From Delftia sp. PS-11 (GTDB taxonomy: Bacteria > Pseudomonadota > Gammaproteobacteria > Burkholderiales > Burkholderiaceae_C): a stretch of DNA of 64,000 bases. The stretch lies in assembly GCF_029870285.1 (NCBI RefSeq), contig NZ_JACSYA010000016.1, positions 52,029 through 116,028 of the forward strand. The letters are read 5' to 3'. The notes below the pieces were generated by a model. It saw only the letters and a program-made list of their open reading frames with translations, ran no database searches and was not told where the DNA came from. Every line of letters starts with the position of its first letter. The stretch's first letter is position 1. The position numbers were made by a program, and so were the translations under genes. Positions 27,201-37,375 of the stretch are shown piece by piece.

Positions 27201-27586
27201 GCGGCAAAGAAACTGTCTCTCAAGGGCGCTCCTCATTGGGGGCGCCCTTGACGGACCGGGTGAACTCTGAGCCACCGATTTTCAATGGGATGTCGGAGAC
27301 AGAAGCCTCCTATCTGGGTGCGGCTGGATTCATGGCGAGTGCCTGTGTAGGCGGATTGGTTGTCTCTTTCACCGGGCACTTTCTCATCATGATGGTGATT
27401 TGCATCATCGGCACACTGCTCACGCTTTGGTACGGGTCTTTGTATCTGCAAAAAATCAAGCGTGGCAAGCCGGAAGGCTGCTATGTGCAAGCCGCACGCA
27501 TTTATCTGTCGCAACGGGGATTCATGAAGAAACGCTACCTTGCGCACGATGGTTATTTTGATCTGGGACGACGCCTGGAGCCCTGA
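27197..27586 (+). CDS. ICE membrane protein, TIGR03750/DUF3487-like
   Basis: 129 residues. The family begins around LTDRVNSEPPIFNGMSETEA, so the start must lie upstream. The TTG at 27197 overlaps the previous stop and has GAGG seven bases before it. Two helices (FMASACVGGLVVSFTGHF and MVICIIGTLLTLWYG) follow, then a basic tail. It resembles the VirB3/TraL class by size and place. Confidence 0.82.
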   Translation: MSGKETVSQGRSSLGAPLTDRVNSEPPIFNGMSETEASYLGAAGFMASACVGGLVVSFTGHFLIMMVICIIGTLLTLWYGSLYLQKIKRGKPEGCYVQAARIYLSQRGFMKKRYLAHDGYFDLGRRLEP

Positions 27587-27631
27587 CCACTGAATCGCCC
27601 GTCGATCTGATCCGCGAAGGATTGAATAAAA

Positions 27632-28372
27632 ATGAGCAGCAAACAATATCTGGACTCTTTGGCGTCCGAGCGCAAGCACAACCTCAAGCTGACCTACATT
27701 ATCTTTGCGGTCATGGGACTGGGCGCCATGGGTACCTGGTACGCATGGCGGCAGCCCAAGTTTGTCGATGTGCATCTGGCTCCCGATATTCGGGCGGGCG
27801 ATACCGTGCGCGTGGAAGGTGGCCGTCCCACGGTTCCGCCGCCCAATATCTACGGGTTTGCCTATTACATCTGGCAGCAGATCAATCGCTGGCAGACCGA
27901 TGGCGTAAAAGACTACGGCCAGCAGATTTTCAATATGCAGTATTTCCTGACGCCAAGGTGCCAAGCGCAGCTGCAGGCGGACATGGAACTGCGCCAGGGC
28001 AAGGGCGAGCTGCGCAGGCGCACGCGCCAGATCACCGAGATTCCCGGTTTTCCCTACAGCGCAAACCGCGTGCTGCGCGATGGGCCTGACGCCTGGACCG
28101 TGCTGCTGGACATGCAGGTCACGGAGACCTTCAGCGGCCAGCAGGTCAAGGACGTGTTCATCCGCTACCCGCTGCGCGTGGTGCGCTTTGACGTGGACCG
28201 CGAGCGCAACCCCTGGCTGCTGGCCTTGGATTGCTTTGGCAGCAACCGCCCGGCACGCCTGAATCCTGCGGATCTGAAGCCCGGTAGCGAGCCAGCCGCC
28301 AATCTCACGGCCCCGCGCCTGCCCAGCGTGATCGCCCCCTCCAGCCTGCCCCGCGAAACCTCCGTCGATTGA
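27632..28372 (+). CDS. TraE/VirB8-like ICE protein (TIGR03746, PFL_4703 type)
   Basis: 246 residues, with a single N-terminal transmembrane helix (YIIFAVMGLGAMGTWYAW) and a periplasmic domain. Family words are FAYYIWQQINRWQTDGVKDY and SANRVLRDGPDAWTVLLDMQ. It is the bitopic scaffold component of the secretion channel. It starts 45 bp after the previous stop with an AAGGAT Shine-Dalgarno. Confidence 0.88.
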   Translation: MSSKQYLDSLASERKHNLKLTYIIFAVMGLGAMGTWYAWRQPKFVDVHLAPDIRAGDTVRVEGGRPTVPPPNIYGFAYYIWQQINRWQTDGVKDYGQQIFNMQYFLTPRCQAQLQADMELRQGKGELRRRTRQITEIPGFPYSANRVLRDGPDAWTVLLDMQVTETFSGQQVKDVFIRYPLRVVRFDVDRERNPWLLALDCFGSNRPARLNPADLKPGSEPAANLTAPRLPSVIAPSSLPRETSVD

Positions 28373-28374
28373 CT

Positions 28375-29460
28375 ATGCAACTGCGCACTACCCTTGCCAG
28401 CAGCCTGGCGCTGCTGATCGCACTCCCGGCGCTGGGCCAGCAGGTCGAGCCGCTGAACATCGCGGGTGCCCGGCCCGAGCCGGCTGGCCAGGCCGAAGCC
28501 GCCGCCCCTGCCAATGAGTCCATCGACCTGGGACAGGCATCGGCTTCTGCAGGAGCACCTGCAGCAGGTGCGCGAGCAGGCGGCACCATCGCCGGCATGA
28601 GCCTGCCGGCCCCGCTGGCAGCCGCCGTCGCGCGCGGCTCGATCGCACGCACTGCGGCAGCACAGGCCACGCTGCGCCGGGTCGGTCCCGCGCCCCTGGC
28701 CGGCCCTTCAGCCGGCCCCGCAGAACGCACGGTGTTTGCCCGTGAGCCGGTGCGCGTAAACCTGACCGTGGGCCAAGAGCGCCTGGTCACGCTGCCGGCA
28801 GATGCGCTGCTGCATGCCCCCAGCGACATCGCGCATGTGGCGCGCCTGGAGTCCATCGGCGGCACCCTGTACGTGACCGCCCTGGTGCCCTTCACACCCA
28901 TCCGCATCATTGCCGAGCTGGTGGACAGCGGCCAGCAGATCCCGTTGGACCTGGTGGCCGAGTCAGCCGAGAAGGCGGGCAAAGCGCCTGCAGCCAAGGG
29001 CGAACTGCAGGTCTCCGTGGTCGAGCCCAGCACGGTGCCCAACCCATCGCAGCGCACAGGTGACGCGAGCGCAGGCGGTACAGCCGCCGAGAGCGCCGCC
29101 GTGGACATGGTGCAGCTGACCCGCCATGCCGCGCGCCAGCTGTATGCGCCGCGCCGTTTGGCCAACGCCACGCCTGGCGTCACCCATGTAGCCGTGCCTG
29201 AGCAGCCTGTGCCCGCCCTGCTGCGTGGCGCGCATGTCGAGGCAGTGCCCGTGGGCCAGTGGAAGGGTGGAGCGCTGTACGTCACTGCCGTGCGCGTCAC
29301 CAACAAGTCCCGCTACGCGCTGGAGTTGCCACTGGAGTCGCTGCGCGGGCGCTGGATCTCGGCCACGGCGCAGCACGGGCGCATCGGTCCTGCGGGCAGC
29401 GACACCGACACCACCGCCGTGTACCTGGTGTGCGAGCGCTCCTTTGAATCTTGCCTGTGA
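28375..29460 (+). CDS. TraK/VirB9-like ICE protein (TIGR03749, PFL_4704 type)
   Basis: 361 residues with a signal peptide (SLALLIALPALGQ). After an Ala-rich linker comes a beta-rich domain starting TVFAREPVRVNLTVGQERLV, the hallmark block, and ending LVCERSFESCL. It should join the outer-membrane core complex with the VirB10- and VirB7-like proteins that follow. The linker is longer than I would expect for the family. Confidence 0.86.
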   Translation: MQLRTTLASSLALLIALPALGQQVEPLNIAGARPEPAGQAEAAAPANESIDLGQASASAGAPAAGARAGGTIAGMSLPAPLAAAVARGSIARTAAAQATLRRVGPAPLAGPSAGPAERTVFAREPVRVNLTVGQERLVTLPADALLHAPSDIAHVARLESIGGTLYVTALVPFTPIRIIAELVDSGQQIPLDLVAESAEKAGKAPAAKGELQVSVVEPSTVPNPSQRTGDASAGGTAAESAAVDMVQLTRHAARQLYAPRRLANATPGVTHVAVPEQPVPALLRGAHVEAVPVGQWKGGALYVTAVRVTNKSRYALELPLESLRGRWISATAQHGRIGPAGSDTDTTAVYLVCERSFESCL

Positions 29461-29468
29461 GGTCCACC

Positions 29469-30887
29469 ATGGCAGTCAACCGCAACAAACTCATTCCGAT
29501 ACTGGGCATCGCAGCACTGGTGATGATCGGCAGCATCTTCGCGCTCAACCGCAGCGCACCACCAGCGGCCAAGCCCATGACGGCTGTGCCGCTACCGGCG
29601 ACTGCCGGCGCGGATGCCGACACGCCCGCCGAGTCCCTGGCCACGGTCGTGGCCAGCAACCGGGATCTGCGCAGCGATGTGCAGCGCGTGCTTGAAGAAA
29701 ACAAGAAGCTGCAGGATGAGCTCAAGCGGCGCGGCTCCAGCGACGTGGTTACCGTGCCGCAGCCTGTTGCAGAAAAACCCGCTGCGCAAGAGCCTGGCCG
29801 CACGGGCTCGCCCATCGATGTGATCTCTGGCGCCTGGGACAACGCAACCGGCGCCTTCGGTGGGATAGGCCACCGGGCACCTGCAGGAGGTGCCATGGGC
29901 GCCGCTGGTGGCGCCACGGGCGCACAGCCCGATGCCAGTGCCGGCATGGTGGACTACGAGGTCATTGCCCCCATGGGCTATGTCAAGCAAACCAGCAACA
30001 GCCAGGGCAAGACCACCACGCGCTATGTGCGCGCCCCTGGCGCCGCCGAGGTCGTGCCTGCAGCCACTGCTGCGGCGAGCGGCTCGGCAACCCGTGCCGC
30101 GCAGGCCGCCGCCAGTGCCCGGCCCATGCCTGAGCCCTTCTTCACGCTGCCCGAGAACTCGACACTGGCAGGCGTCACGGCCATGACCAGTCTGATTGGC
30201 CGTGTGCCCATCAATGGGCGCGTGACCGACCCCATGCAGTTCAAGGCCATGGTGGGCCGCGACAACCTCGCCGCCAATGGCTGGGAGCTGCCCGAGGATC
30301 TGGCCGGAATGATCGTCACTGGGGTGGCCATTGGCGACATGGCGCTGTCCTGCACCGAGGGCAAGGTGCGCAGCATGACCTTCGTGTTCAGCGACGGCTC
30401 CATCACCACGGTGTCGGCACGCCGCTCCTCCTCCGGCGCTGCCCAGTCCTCTGGTGCCACCATGGACCTGGGCTTTATCAGCGACCTGCACGGCAACCCG
30501 TGCATTCAGGGCAAGTTCGTCACCAATGCGCCTGCCTACCTGACCGACATCATCGGCGCCAAGGGCCTGGGCGTGGCCGCAGAAGCCCTGGCGCAGGCCC
30601 AGACCACCACGCTCAACCGAGGCGACTCCACCTCTTCAGCAGTGACCGGCAACGCTGGCAGCTTTGCCCTGGGCCGCATGGGATCGGCAGCCACCGACGA
30701 GCTCACCCGCTGGCTGACCGAGCGCCTCAAGAACAGCTTCGATGCTGTGGTCACACCCGCTGGCGCGCAACTGGTCGTGCATCTGGACCGTGAGGTGCAG
30801 ATCGACAAGCCCGCCAACCCCCGAAAGATCGTGCATCGCACCCAAGCCACCAACGTCCTGTCTGGAGCCCGCTATGGCCTCGAATAA
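29469..30887 (+). CDS. TraB/VirB10-like ICE protein (TIGR03752, PFL_4705 type)
   Basis: 472 residues. One N-terminal membrane helix (LIPILGIAALVMIGSIFAL) and a coiled coil (LRSDVQRVLEENKKLQDELK) lead to a periplasmic domain. There the family block PENSTLAGVTAMTSLIGRVP begins and VVHLDREVQIDKP ends the protein. It spans the periplasm to connect inner and outer membrane complexes. GAGG lies 5 bp before the ATG at 29469. Confidence 0.9.
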   Translation: MAVNRNKLIPILGIAALVMIGSIFALNRSAPPAAKPMTAVPLPATAGADADTPAESLATVVASNRDLRSDVQRVLEENKKLQDELKRRGSSDVVTVPQPVAEKPAAQEPGRTGSPIDVISGAWDNATGAFGGIGHRAPAGGAMGAAGGATGAQPDASAGMVDYEVIAPMGYVKQTSNSQGKTTTRYVRAPGAAEVVPAATAAASGSATRAAQAAASARPMPEPFFTLPENSTLAGVTAMTSLIGRVPINGRVTDPMQFKAMVGRDNLAANGWELPEDLAGMIVTGVAIGDMALSCTEGKVRSMTFVFSDGSITTVSARRSSSGAAQSSGATMDLGFISDLHGNPCIQGKFVTNAPAYLTDIIGAKGLGVAAEALAQAQTTTLNRGDSTSSAVTGNAGSFALGRMGSAATDELTRWLTERLKNSFDAVVTPAGAQLVVHLDREVQIDKPANPRKIVHRTQATNVLSGARYGLE

Positions 30888-31359
30888 GCCCCTTCTCATC
30901 GCCTGCATGGCAGCGGCACTGCTGGCTGGCTGCTCTGTCACCGGCCCGCGCGAATCGCCCCTCAAGGAGGCCACCAGGGACAGCCCGACGCTGCTGGACA
31001 TCTACCGGGGCAAGAGCCCGCGTGAGCCGGGCCAGCCCGGCGCCAAGGAAACCGCACGCGACCGCCTGGAGCGCGACTCCCTGGCCAGGCCTGTGGCGCC
31101 CGGCGACGGCACCACCGCCCGCTACTGGTCTGCGCTGGAGCCCATGCAGCAGCGCTTTGCGCGCGTGGCCAACCCCGATCTGGTGATGGTGGTGTTCCCG
31201 CACCTGGCGCGCGGCAAGTACCCCGTGCCCGGCTATGTGACGGTGTTCCCGATGTACGAAAGCACCGAGTACGCCATGCCCGGCGAGGCCACCGAGGATC
31301 TGCAGCGTGGCCGCGCCGCATTCGGCGGCCGCAGCGCCGCACAGGAGGACCGTCGATGA
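30874..31359 (+). CDS. TraV/VirB7-like lipoprotein (TIGR03751)
   Basis: 161 residues with a lipoprotein signal (LIACMAAALLAGC). The conserved blocks SPTLLDIYRGKS and YWSALEPMQQRFARVANPDL follow, then VPGYVTVFPMYE. It anchors the channel core in the outer membrane. It overlaps the VirB10-like gene by 14 bp and traC by 4 bp. Confidence 0.88.
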   Translation: MASNKPLLIACMAAALLAGCSVTGPRESPLKEATRDSPTLLDIYRGKSPREPGQPGAKETARDRLERDSLARPVAPGDGTTARYWSALEPMQQRFARVANPDLVMVVFPHLARGKYPVPGYVTVFPMYESTEYAMPGEATEDLQRGRAAFGGRSAAQEDRR

Positions 31360-34247
31360 GCATTCTGGACCTTCTTCTGGGGCGCACTGCGGCAGCGCCT
31401 GCAGCTACCGATGAGCGCATGACCGTGGCCGACCGCATGCGCATGGCCCAGCGCCCGCCCTCGTTCACCGATCTGCTGCCCTATGTTTCCTATGCCGAGG
31501 ACGATCAGTTGTTCGTCATGCGCGATGGCGAGACCCTGGGGGCGTTGTTCGAGCTCACGCCCGTGGCCACCGAGGCCCAGCCCGAGACCTATCTGCTGGA
31601 GCGTGCCCGCAAGGTCCAACAGGCCCTGCAGGCGCTTCCCGAACTGGAGAGCCACCCGTGGATCGTGCAGTTCTTTGTCAACGACGACCGCAACATTGAC
31701 CCGCTGAACCAGGTGTTCAGTGACTATGTACTGGACCAGCACAAGGACAACCCCGAGCGGGGCCAGGAGATCCTGCACTCCGAATACACCCAGTCCGTGC
31801 TCCAGCAGTTCCGCGACCACCTGCAACAGGTCTCGCGTCCCCAAGGCCTGTTCACCGACACCCAAGTGACCGGGCAGGCCTGGCGCGGCCAGCAGCGCCG
31901 GGTGCGCTGCTGCATCTTCCGGCGCTTCAGCGCCCTGACCGAAGAGAGCTCCACGCCCGCCAAGCAGATGGAGGCTGTGGGCAACACGCTGATGGCCACG
32001 TTCACCGAGGCCGGCATTCAGGCGCGCCGCTGCAACGGCAGGGACTTCTACGAATGGATGCTGCCGTTTTTCAACCGCAAGGTGCCCTGGGCGCCCACAC
32101 CCGGCGAACTGCTCAAGGCTGCGCCCTACCCTGGTCCACGGCCTGAGCGCATGTTTGACTGGGATCTGGCCGAGTCGCTCACGCTGTCCCAGCCACGCGC
32201 CGTACAGGCCGACGGGCATTTCGAGTTCGATAGCATCCCGGTCAAGGCGCTGACGCTGCAGAACCTGCGTAGCGAGCCGAGCGTGGGTCACTTCAGTGCG
32301 GAAATCAAGAACGGTCGGGAGTGCTTTGCGCGCTTTGACCGCATGCCGCCCGGCTCCATGCTCTCGATCACCGTGGTCATCACGCCCCAGCATCTGGTCG
32401 AGCGACGCATCGAAAGCATCCGCGACAAGTCCAGAGCCCAGACCCCGCACGCCAGGGAGACATTCAACGAGTGCGAGCGCGTGCTGCAGCACATGATCGG
32501 CAGCAGCGACCGGCTGCTGCCGATGATGATGACGCTGTACCTGACCGGCAAGGACAAAGCAGCCCTGGCCGATGCCGTCACCGAGGCCAATGCGCTGCTC
32601 GGCCCCACCGGGCTGCGCTTCGTGGATCCCAAGCAGGATCTGGTGCCGCTGGACAGCTTCCTGCGTGCCCTGCCCTTCAACTTCGATCCGGCCTTCGATC
32701 AGCGCTACCTGGTGCGCTCGCGCCTGACCTTCGCCAGCCATATCGCGGCGCTGCTGCCGGTCTATGGCCGCTCGCGCGGATCGCAGCACCCTGGCATGTG
32801 GTTCTGGAACCGGGGCGGCGAGCCGCTGTGGATGGACCCGCTCAACCGCAGCGATCGCAAGAAAAACGCCCATATGCTGACATTCGGCCCCACGGGCGCC
32901 GGCAAGTCGGCCACCCTGGTCTACCAGTGCATGCTGACCATGGCCGTGCATCGGCCACGGCTGATCATCGTCGATGCCGGCAACTCCTTCGGCCTCATGG
33001 TGGATGACATGAAAGCCAAGGGGCTGACCACCCGCCAGCTGGTCATCGACAACCACTGCGACATCTCGCTGCCCCCCTTTGTGCATGCCTACAAGCTGCT
33101 GCAGGACAGGGATGTGATGGACTCCTTCCGTGCGGCAGAAGAACAGGCAAAAAGCCACCTGTCACAGGCTCATGGTGCGCCGCAGGAGGAGATGCCCGAG
33201 GCCATCGAGCAGGTCATGAACCAGATCGACACCAATCTGCAAAAGCGCCAGGAGCTGGCCGAGTCCAATGTCAGCCAGGCTGACGAGGCGGATCAGGAGG
33301 AAGAGGAACCGCGCGACTACCTGGGCGAGATGCTGATCTCGGCGATCATGATGATCACCGGGGGCGAAAGCGCAGAGGTCGAGAAGCTGGGCCGCTCCGA
33401 CCGCTACCTGATCACGCGCGCCATCATCAAGGCTGCCGTCAAGTGCCAGGGCCTGGGCCATGCACACCCGCTGGTCCAGGACGTGGCCCTGGAGCTCATC
33501 GAAATGGTCAATGACCACTCGCTGTCAGAATCCCGGCGCCTGCGCGCCGAGGACATGGGCCAGGCCATGATGTCCTTCACCCAGGGCCTGCGCGGGCGAT
33601 TGTTCAACCGCGTTGGCACCGATTGGCCAGATGTGGACGTGACCGTCGTGGAGATGGGCGTGCTGGCTAGCAATGATGGTTACGGCGATGCCTTGGCCCT
33701 GGCCTACACCAGCCTGGTGGACTTCGCCCAGTCTCGTGCCGAGGCCAACCAGTATTCGGGCAGGCACAACGTCTTTCTGACCGACGAAGGCCACTTGATC
33801 ACCACCAACGAGCTGCTCGGCCCCAAGGTGGCCAAGGGCACCAAGATGTGGCGCAAGTTGAGCCTGTGGTTCTGGATGGCCACGCAGAACCTGAAGGACT
33901 TCCCTGGCTCCATGTCGCGCGTGCTGTCCATGTGCGAGTTCTGGATGCTGCTGACCATGGACAAGTCCGAGACCGAAGAGGTGACGCGGTTTCGGGCACT
34001 GACGCCCGAGCAGCGCGCCATGATGGAGTCTGCCACCAAGGAGCCGGCCAAGTACACCGAGGGCGTGCTCATCAATGCCACCGGCCAGTGGCTGTTTCGC
34101 AATGTGCCGCCCTCGCTGCCCCTGGCGCTGGCCCAGACCGAGGGCCACGAAAAAGCCCGGCGCCGGCGCCTGATGGACGAGCATGGCTGCACCGAGCTCG
34201 AAGCCGCCTACCTGGTGGCGCAGCAGATCGCAAAGGCCCGAGGATGA
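31356..34247 (+). CDS. traC: TraC/VirB4-like conjugative ATPase (TIGR03744, PFL_4706 type)
   Basis: 963 residues. Walker A is FGPTGAGKSATLVYQ (about residues 510-518), IIVDAGNSFG follows as a conserved strand, and the Walker B region is HNVFLTDEGHLI (about 805). It is the motor that energises channel assembly and substrate transport at the inner membrane. An acidic, Glu-rich insert (EADQEEEEPRDY, about 645) lies between the two ATPase motifs. The start overlaps the lipoprotein gene by 4 bp. Confidence 0.96.
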   Translation: MSILDLLLGRTAAAPAATDERMTVADRMRMAQRPPSFTDLLPYVSYAEDDQLFVMRDGETLGALFELTPVATEAQPETYLLERARKVQQALQALPELESHPWIVQFFVNDDRNIDPLNQVFSDYVLDQHKDNPERGQEILHSEYTQSVLQQFRDHLQQVSRPQGLFTDTQVTGQAWRGQQRRVRCCIFRRFSALTEESSTPAKQMEAVGNTLMATFTEAGIQARRCNGRDFYEWMLPFFNRKVPWAPTPGELLKAAPYPGPRPERMFDWDLAESLTLSQPRAVQADGHFEFDSIPVKALTLQNLRSEPSVGHFSAEIKNGRECFARFDRMPPGSMLSITVVITPQHLVERRIESIRDKSRAQTPHARETFNECERVLQHMIGSSDRLLPMMMTLYLTGKDKAALADAVTEANALLGPTGLRFVDPKQDLVPLDSFLRALPFNFDPAFDQRYLVRSRLTFASHIAALLPVYGRSRGSQHPGMWFWNRGGEPLWMDPLNRSDRKKNAHMLTFGPTGAGKSATLVYQCMLTMAVHRPRLIIVDAGNSFGLMVDDMKAKGLTTRQLVIDNHCDISLPPFVHAYKLLQDRDVMDSFRAAEEQAKSHLSQAHGAPQEEMPEAIEQVMNQIDTNLQKRQELAESNVSQADEADQEEEEPRDYLGEMLISAIMMITGGESAEVEKLGRSDRYLITRAIIKAAVKCQGLGHAHPLVQDVALELIEMVNDHSLSESRRLRAEDMGQAMMSFTQGLRGRLFNRVGTDWPDVDVTVVEMGVLASNDGYGDALALAYTSLVDFAQSRAEANQYSGRHNVFLTDEGHLITTNELLGPKVAKGTKMWRKLSLWFWMATQNLKDFPGSMSRVLSMCEFWMLLTMDKSETEEVTRFRALTPEQRAMMESATKEPAKYTEGVLINATGQWLFRNVPPSLPLALAQTEGHEKARRRRLMDEHGCTELEAAYLVAQQIAKARG

Positions 34248-34690
34248 TGCGCGCCCTTGCTTGCTCCTGGATTGTGGCTGCCGCCACACTCCTGTCGCCC
34301 ACTGCACCCGCTTTCGCCCAGGCCCAGGCCGGTGTCACCACGGTCGAGGTCTTTGCCAACTCGGCCACCCATGTCCGTGCCCTGCCCCAGACGCCCTACC
34401 TGCAGCGCGTCTACCGCGTCGATGCCATGGCAGCCATCAGCCTGCAACTGAGCGTTCGCCTGCCCGGCGACGAGGCCCAGGCCCGCGCCTACATGCTGCA
34501 GGCCGAGGCCCAGATCCGCAAGCGCTACAAGGACCAGATCCTCAATGCAGCGCATGGCATGTCCCTGGCCATCCACTACCGCCTGGACCGCCTGCCGGCC
34601 ATCGTGATCAACCGCAGCGCGGTGATCTACGGGGTCGCAGACGTGGAGCAGGCCGTTGCCCTGTACCAGCAATCACGAGGCCGCCGATGA
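34244..34690 (+). CDS. ICE exported protein, TIGR03757/DUF1525-like
   Basis: 148 residues, with a signal peptide (AAATLLSPTAPAFAQ). The family blocks VEVFANSATHVRALP and YRLDRLPAIVINRSAVIYGV are clear. It is a periplasmic thioredoxin-like-sized protein of the TrbC/TraW-associated class. It overlaps the traC stop (ATGA); a second ATG at 34247 is possible. Confidence 0.87.
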   Translation: MMRALACSWIVAAATLLSPTAPAFAQAQAGVTTVEVFANSATHVRALPQTPYLQRVYRVDAMAAISLQLSVRLPGDEAQARAYMLQAEAQIRKRYKDQILNAAHGMSLAIHYRLDRLPAIVINRSAVIYGVADVEQAVALYQQSRGRR

Positions 34691-35967
34691 GCCGCTTTGC
34701 CCTCAAGCCCCTGGCCGCTGTCGCGGCTGCCACTGCCGTGCTGTCCATGGCACTGGCATCCGCGCCAGCGCGTGCCATCACTACGCCCGGCGTGCTCACA
34801 CACACTGCGGCCGCACTGCCCTCCTGCCTGAACTACCGGGTGGAAGGCATCTGTTTCTTCCTGCGCTGCAAGCTGCTGGTGTGCTGGATCGAGACCAGCA
34901 TCAAGATCAGCCACTATGTGCCCGACCTGGTCGTCAGCACCTACAACGAGCCATTGCGCCATCCCTGGACGGATCTGGGCATGCCGGTGGCCACCGCCAT
35001 CGGCGCCGTCGGCTCCGGCATCCTGGGGCGGCTGCTGGACTCTTCGGCTGGCGGCCTGGACAACCCCTCGGCCATGACCAACTACAAGAGCGCCGACGCC
35101 ATCGGCAACCCTGCCGCCATGCTCGCCAGCATGGCCACGGGCGGCGGCGTGACGGTGCCCAAGACCCTGCCCGTGCCCGGCGTCACCGAGCTGGCCAAGT
35201 TCCCACAGGAACTGCCCAACATTGGCAAGCAGTGGACCCAGGTGCCCAAGCAGGTCGCCGACACGGTGGCATCGGACGCCAAGAAGATGATGGAGGCGCC
35301 AGGCATGCTGCTGGACAGCATCAAGACCATCATGAAGACCATCGATGGCGTGCGCCAGGTCATCGAGATCGCCGAGACCGTGCAGCAGGTCCAGGAAGGC
35401 ATTGCGACCTTCCAGCAAATGGGCTCCATCGTGTCGGGCATGACAGGGGGCTCCCTGCTGTTTTGTCCTGGCGGCTCCACACCGTTTTACCTGCACTATC
35501 AAAGCGAGCTCGATGCGCCGTTCTGGCGCGGCGTGCTGCCCGTGGAGATGATCTACCCGCAGTCCTGGGTGCCCGGCCTGGGCGAGGTGGGCAGCGGCTA
35601 CACCCAGACCTGGGGGCCGATCTACCCGCGCACGGGCGAGCTCATCCAGAGCCACCCCGTCAAGACCTCGGCGGTCTTGTCCGAGCGCGTGGCCTCCATC
35701 CTCTACCAGTCGGCCCAGCCGCACATCTACACCAAGGTCGAGCCCGACAGCAGCAGTCACGTCTACTTTGGCGGCGGTGGCCACATGTGGCAGATGCTGC
35801 ACCCAAGCCCTGCGGCCAGCTGCCTGACGTTTGGCGCCAACGACTCCCTGTCGCTGACCACATTCGGTGACGGCAAGACCGACCCAGCGGACGGCTACTC
35901 CTGGAACCTCTGGAAGCACTACATCTGCTGCCAGCGCCGGGGGGCCTACCTCTACTCCATCCCTTGA
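34687..35967 (+). CDS. traU: TraU-like ICE protein (TIGR03756)
   Basis: 426 residues with a signal peptide (MALASAPARA). Cys-rich N-terminal segments (CLNYRVEGICFFLRCKLLVC) and the C-terminal block WNLWKHYICCQRRGAYLYSI are typical of TraU, a periplasmic protein needed for F-type mating-pair stabilisation and DNA transfer. The many cysteines fit the DsbC encoded later in the element. ATGA overlap with the preceding gene. Confidence 0.9.
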   Translation: MSRFALKPLAAVAAATAVLSMALASAPARAITTPGVLTHTAAALPSCLNYRVEGICFFLRCKLLVCWIETSIKISHYVPDLVVSTYNEPLRHPWTDLGMPVATAIGAVGSGILGRLLDSSAGGLDNPSAMTNYKSADAIGNPAAMLASMATGGGVTVPKTLPVPGVTELAKFPQELPNIGKQWTQVPKQVADTVASDAKKMMEAPGMLLDSIKTIMKTIDGVRQVIEIAETVQQVQEGIATFQQMGSIVSGMTGGSLLFCPGGSTPFYLHYQSELDAPFWRGVLPVEMIYPQSWVPGLGEVGSGYTQTWGPIYPRTGELIQSHPVKTSAVLSERVASILYQSAQPHIYTKVEPDSSSHVYFGGGGHMWQMLHPSPAASCLTFGANDSLSLTTFGDGKTDPADGYSWNLWKHYICCQRRGAYLYSIP

Positions 35968-35986
35968 TCCCGCAAAGGAGCACTCC

Positions 35987-37375
35987 ATGACCTTTACCCC
36001 CCGCAAGCAGATCAAGAAGGTGCTGCAGAGCGTGACCACGGTAGCGCTGGCCTGCGCGCTCACGGCAATCAGCGTACCAGCTGCACAGGCGCAGCCGGTC
36101 TCTTCCTCCAGCCTCTACTACCGCATGGGCGGCGGCTCGCCCACAGGCACGGCCCCCAACCGGGGCAGCCTGTCGGCCCAACTCAGTGCCGGCGTTCGGG
36201 CCAACTACTCCTGCGGCAAGTTCGACATCGGCATCTCCTGGTCCACGCTGATGAACAGCATCCAGAACCTGGGCGCCACCATCTCCGGAGCCATCCAGGC
36301 CGGCATCGCCGCCCTGCCCCTGTACTTCCTGCAGCGCGCCCAGCCCGGCCTATACCAACTGTTCCAGAACTTCTCGCAGAAGGCCGACCTGATGGTGGCC
36401 GCTTCGCTCAAGAGCTGCGAAGAGATGGAAGCCATGATCAAGTCGGGCAAAGACCCTTACGAGGACTACATCGCCCTGGCCAAGGGCGATGCCTGGAAGA
36501 TCAAGGCCTCGGCTGCAGGCGATGTGGTGCAGGCCAAGGTGGACATCAACAAGAACGAGGAGGCCCAGCGCAACGGCCTGGACTGGGTGTTTGGCGCCAA
36601 GGCCGGTGGTGCTGGCACCGCCCCGATCCAGCCTGTGCGCGACCTGGCCGTGGCTGGCTACAACGTGACCATCAACAAGTCGGCCAACTCGCTGTCCACG
36701 GCCAACTACGGCAGCTCCTCGCTGGCATCGACCCGCCTGGTGCAGGCTTTCAGCACGCCTGAAGACCTGGCCAGGTGGAGCACCGAGGTGCTGGGTGACA
36801 AAAAAATCTACCTCTGCACCCAGGACTCCAGCTGCCCCAACCCGACCTCGACGGCCACGGCCACGGGCCTTGCTCCCAAGTACGAGCAGGAGCTCGACAG
36901 CGTGCTGCCGGCGATGCGCAATCTGGCCAGCGGCAAGACCATGAACATGACCGAGCTGGCCAAGGTCAGCGCGCCAGGCATGGCCGTGAGCCCCCAGCTC
37001 ATGGACGCCATGCGCAAGCTGCCCGCCGATGTGCAGTCCGTGGCCGTCAACCGTCTGTCCCAGGAGATCGCCATGCACAAGGTGATCGACAAGGCGCTGA
37101 TCGCGCGCAACGCGCTGATCTCGGGCCTGAGCCTGCCCCAGGCCACGGCAGCCGGCCAGGTCAACACCGAGGTGCAGACCAAGATCGACCGGCTGACCCA
37201 GTACATCAACGACATGATGTTCGAGTTCCGCATCCGCAAGGAAATGACGGGTGACACGGCCCTGGCCATCATGAACAACGACCTGTCTGCCGGCAGGCTG
37301 TCCAACGCTGCATCCGGTGGGCTGCGCGCAGATCCTGCCCCGCTCGTCGATGGCCGCGTGGGGGTGCAGAAATGA
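35987..37375 (+). CDS. TraH-like ICE protein (TIGR03755)
   Basis: 462 residues from the ATG at 35987, with AAAGGAG upstream and a signal peptide ending VPAAQA/QPVS. The segment YSCGKFDIGISWSTLMNSIQ near the N-terminus and the long helical middle are typical of the TraH-like family that helps pilus assembly and mating-pair stabilisation. It is exported to the periplasm. Confidence 0.87.
   Translation: MTFTPRKQIKKVLQSVTTVALACALTAISVPAAQAQPVSSSSLYYRMGGGSPTGTAPNRGSLSAQLSAGVRANYSCGKFDIGISWSTLMNSIQNLGATISGAIQAGIAALPLYFLQRAQPGLYQLFQNFSQKADLMVAASLKSCEEMEAMIKSGKDPYEDYIALAKGDAWKIKASAAGDVVQAKVDINKNEEAQRNGLDWVFGAKAGGAGTAPIQPVRDLAVAGYNVTINKSANSLSTANYGSSSLASTRLVQAFSTPEDLARWSTEVLGDKKIYLCTQDSSCPNPTSTATATGLAPKYEQELDSVLPAMRNLASGKTMNMTELAKVSAPGMAVSPQLMDAMRKLPADVQSVAVNRLSQEIAMHKVIDKALIARNALISGLSLPQATAAGQVNTEVQTKIDRLTQYINDMMFEFRIRKEMTGDTALAIMNNDLSAGRLSNAASGGLRADPAPLVDGRVGVQK

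Noticed and set aside
31233..33158. 641-codon minus-strand frame antisense to traC
   Set aside because: Codon-phase shadow of the VirB4-like ATPase; no recognisable domain and no ribosome site.
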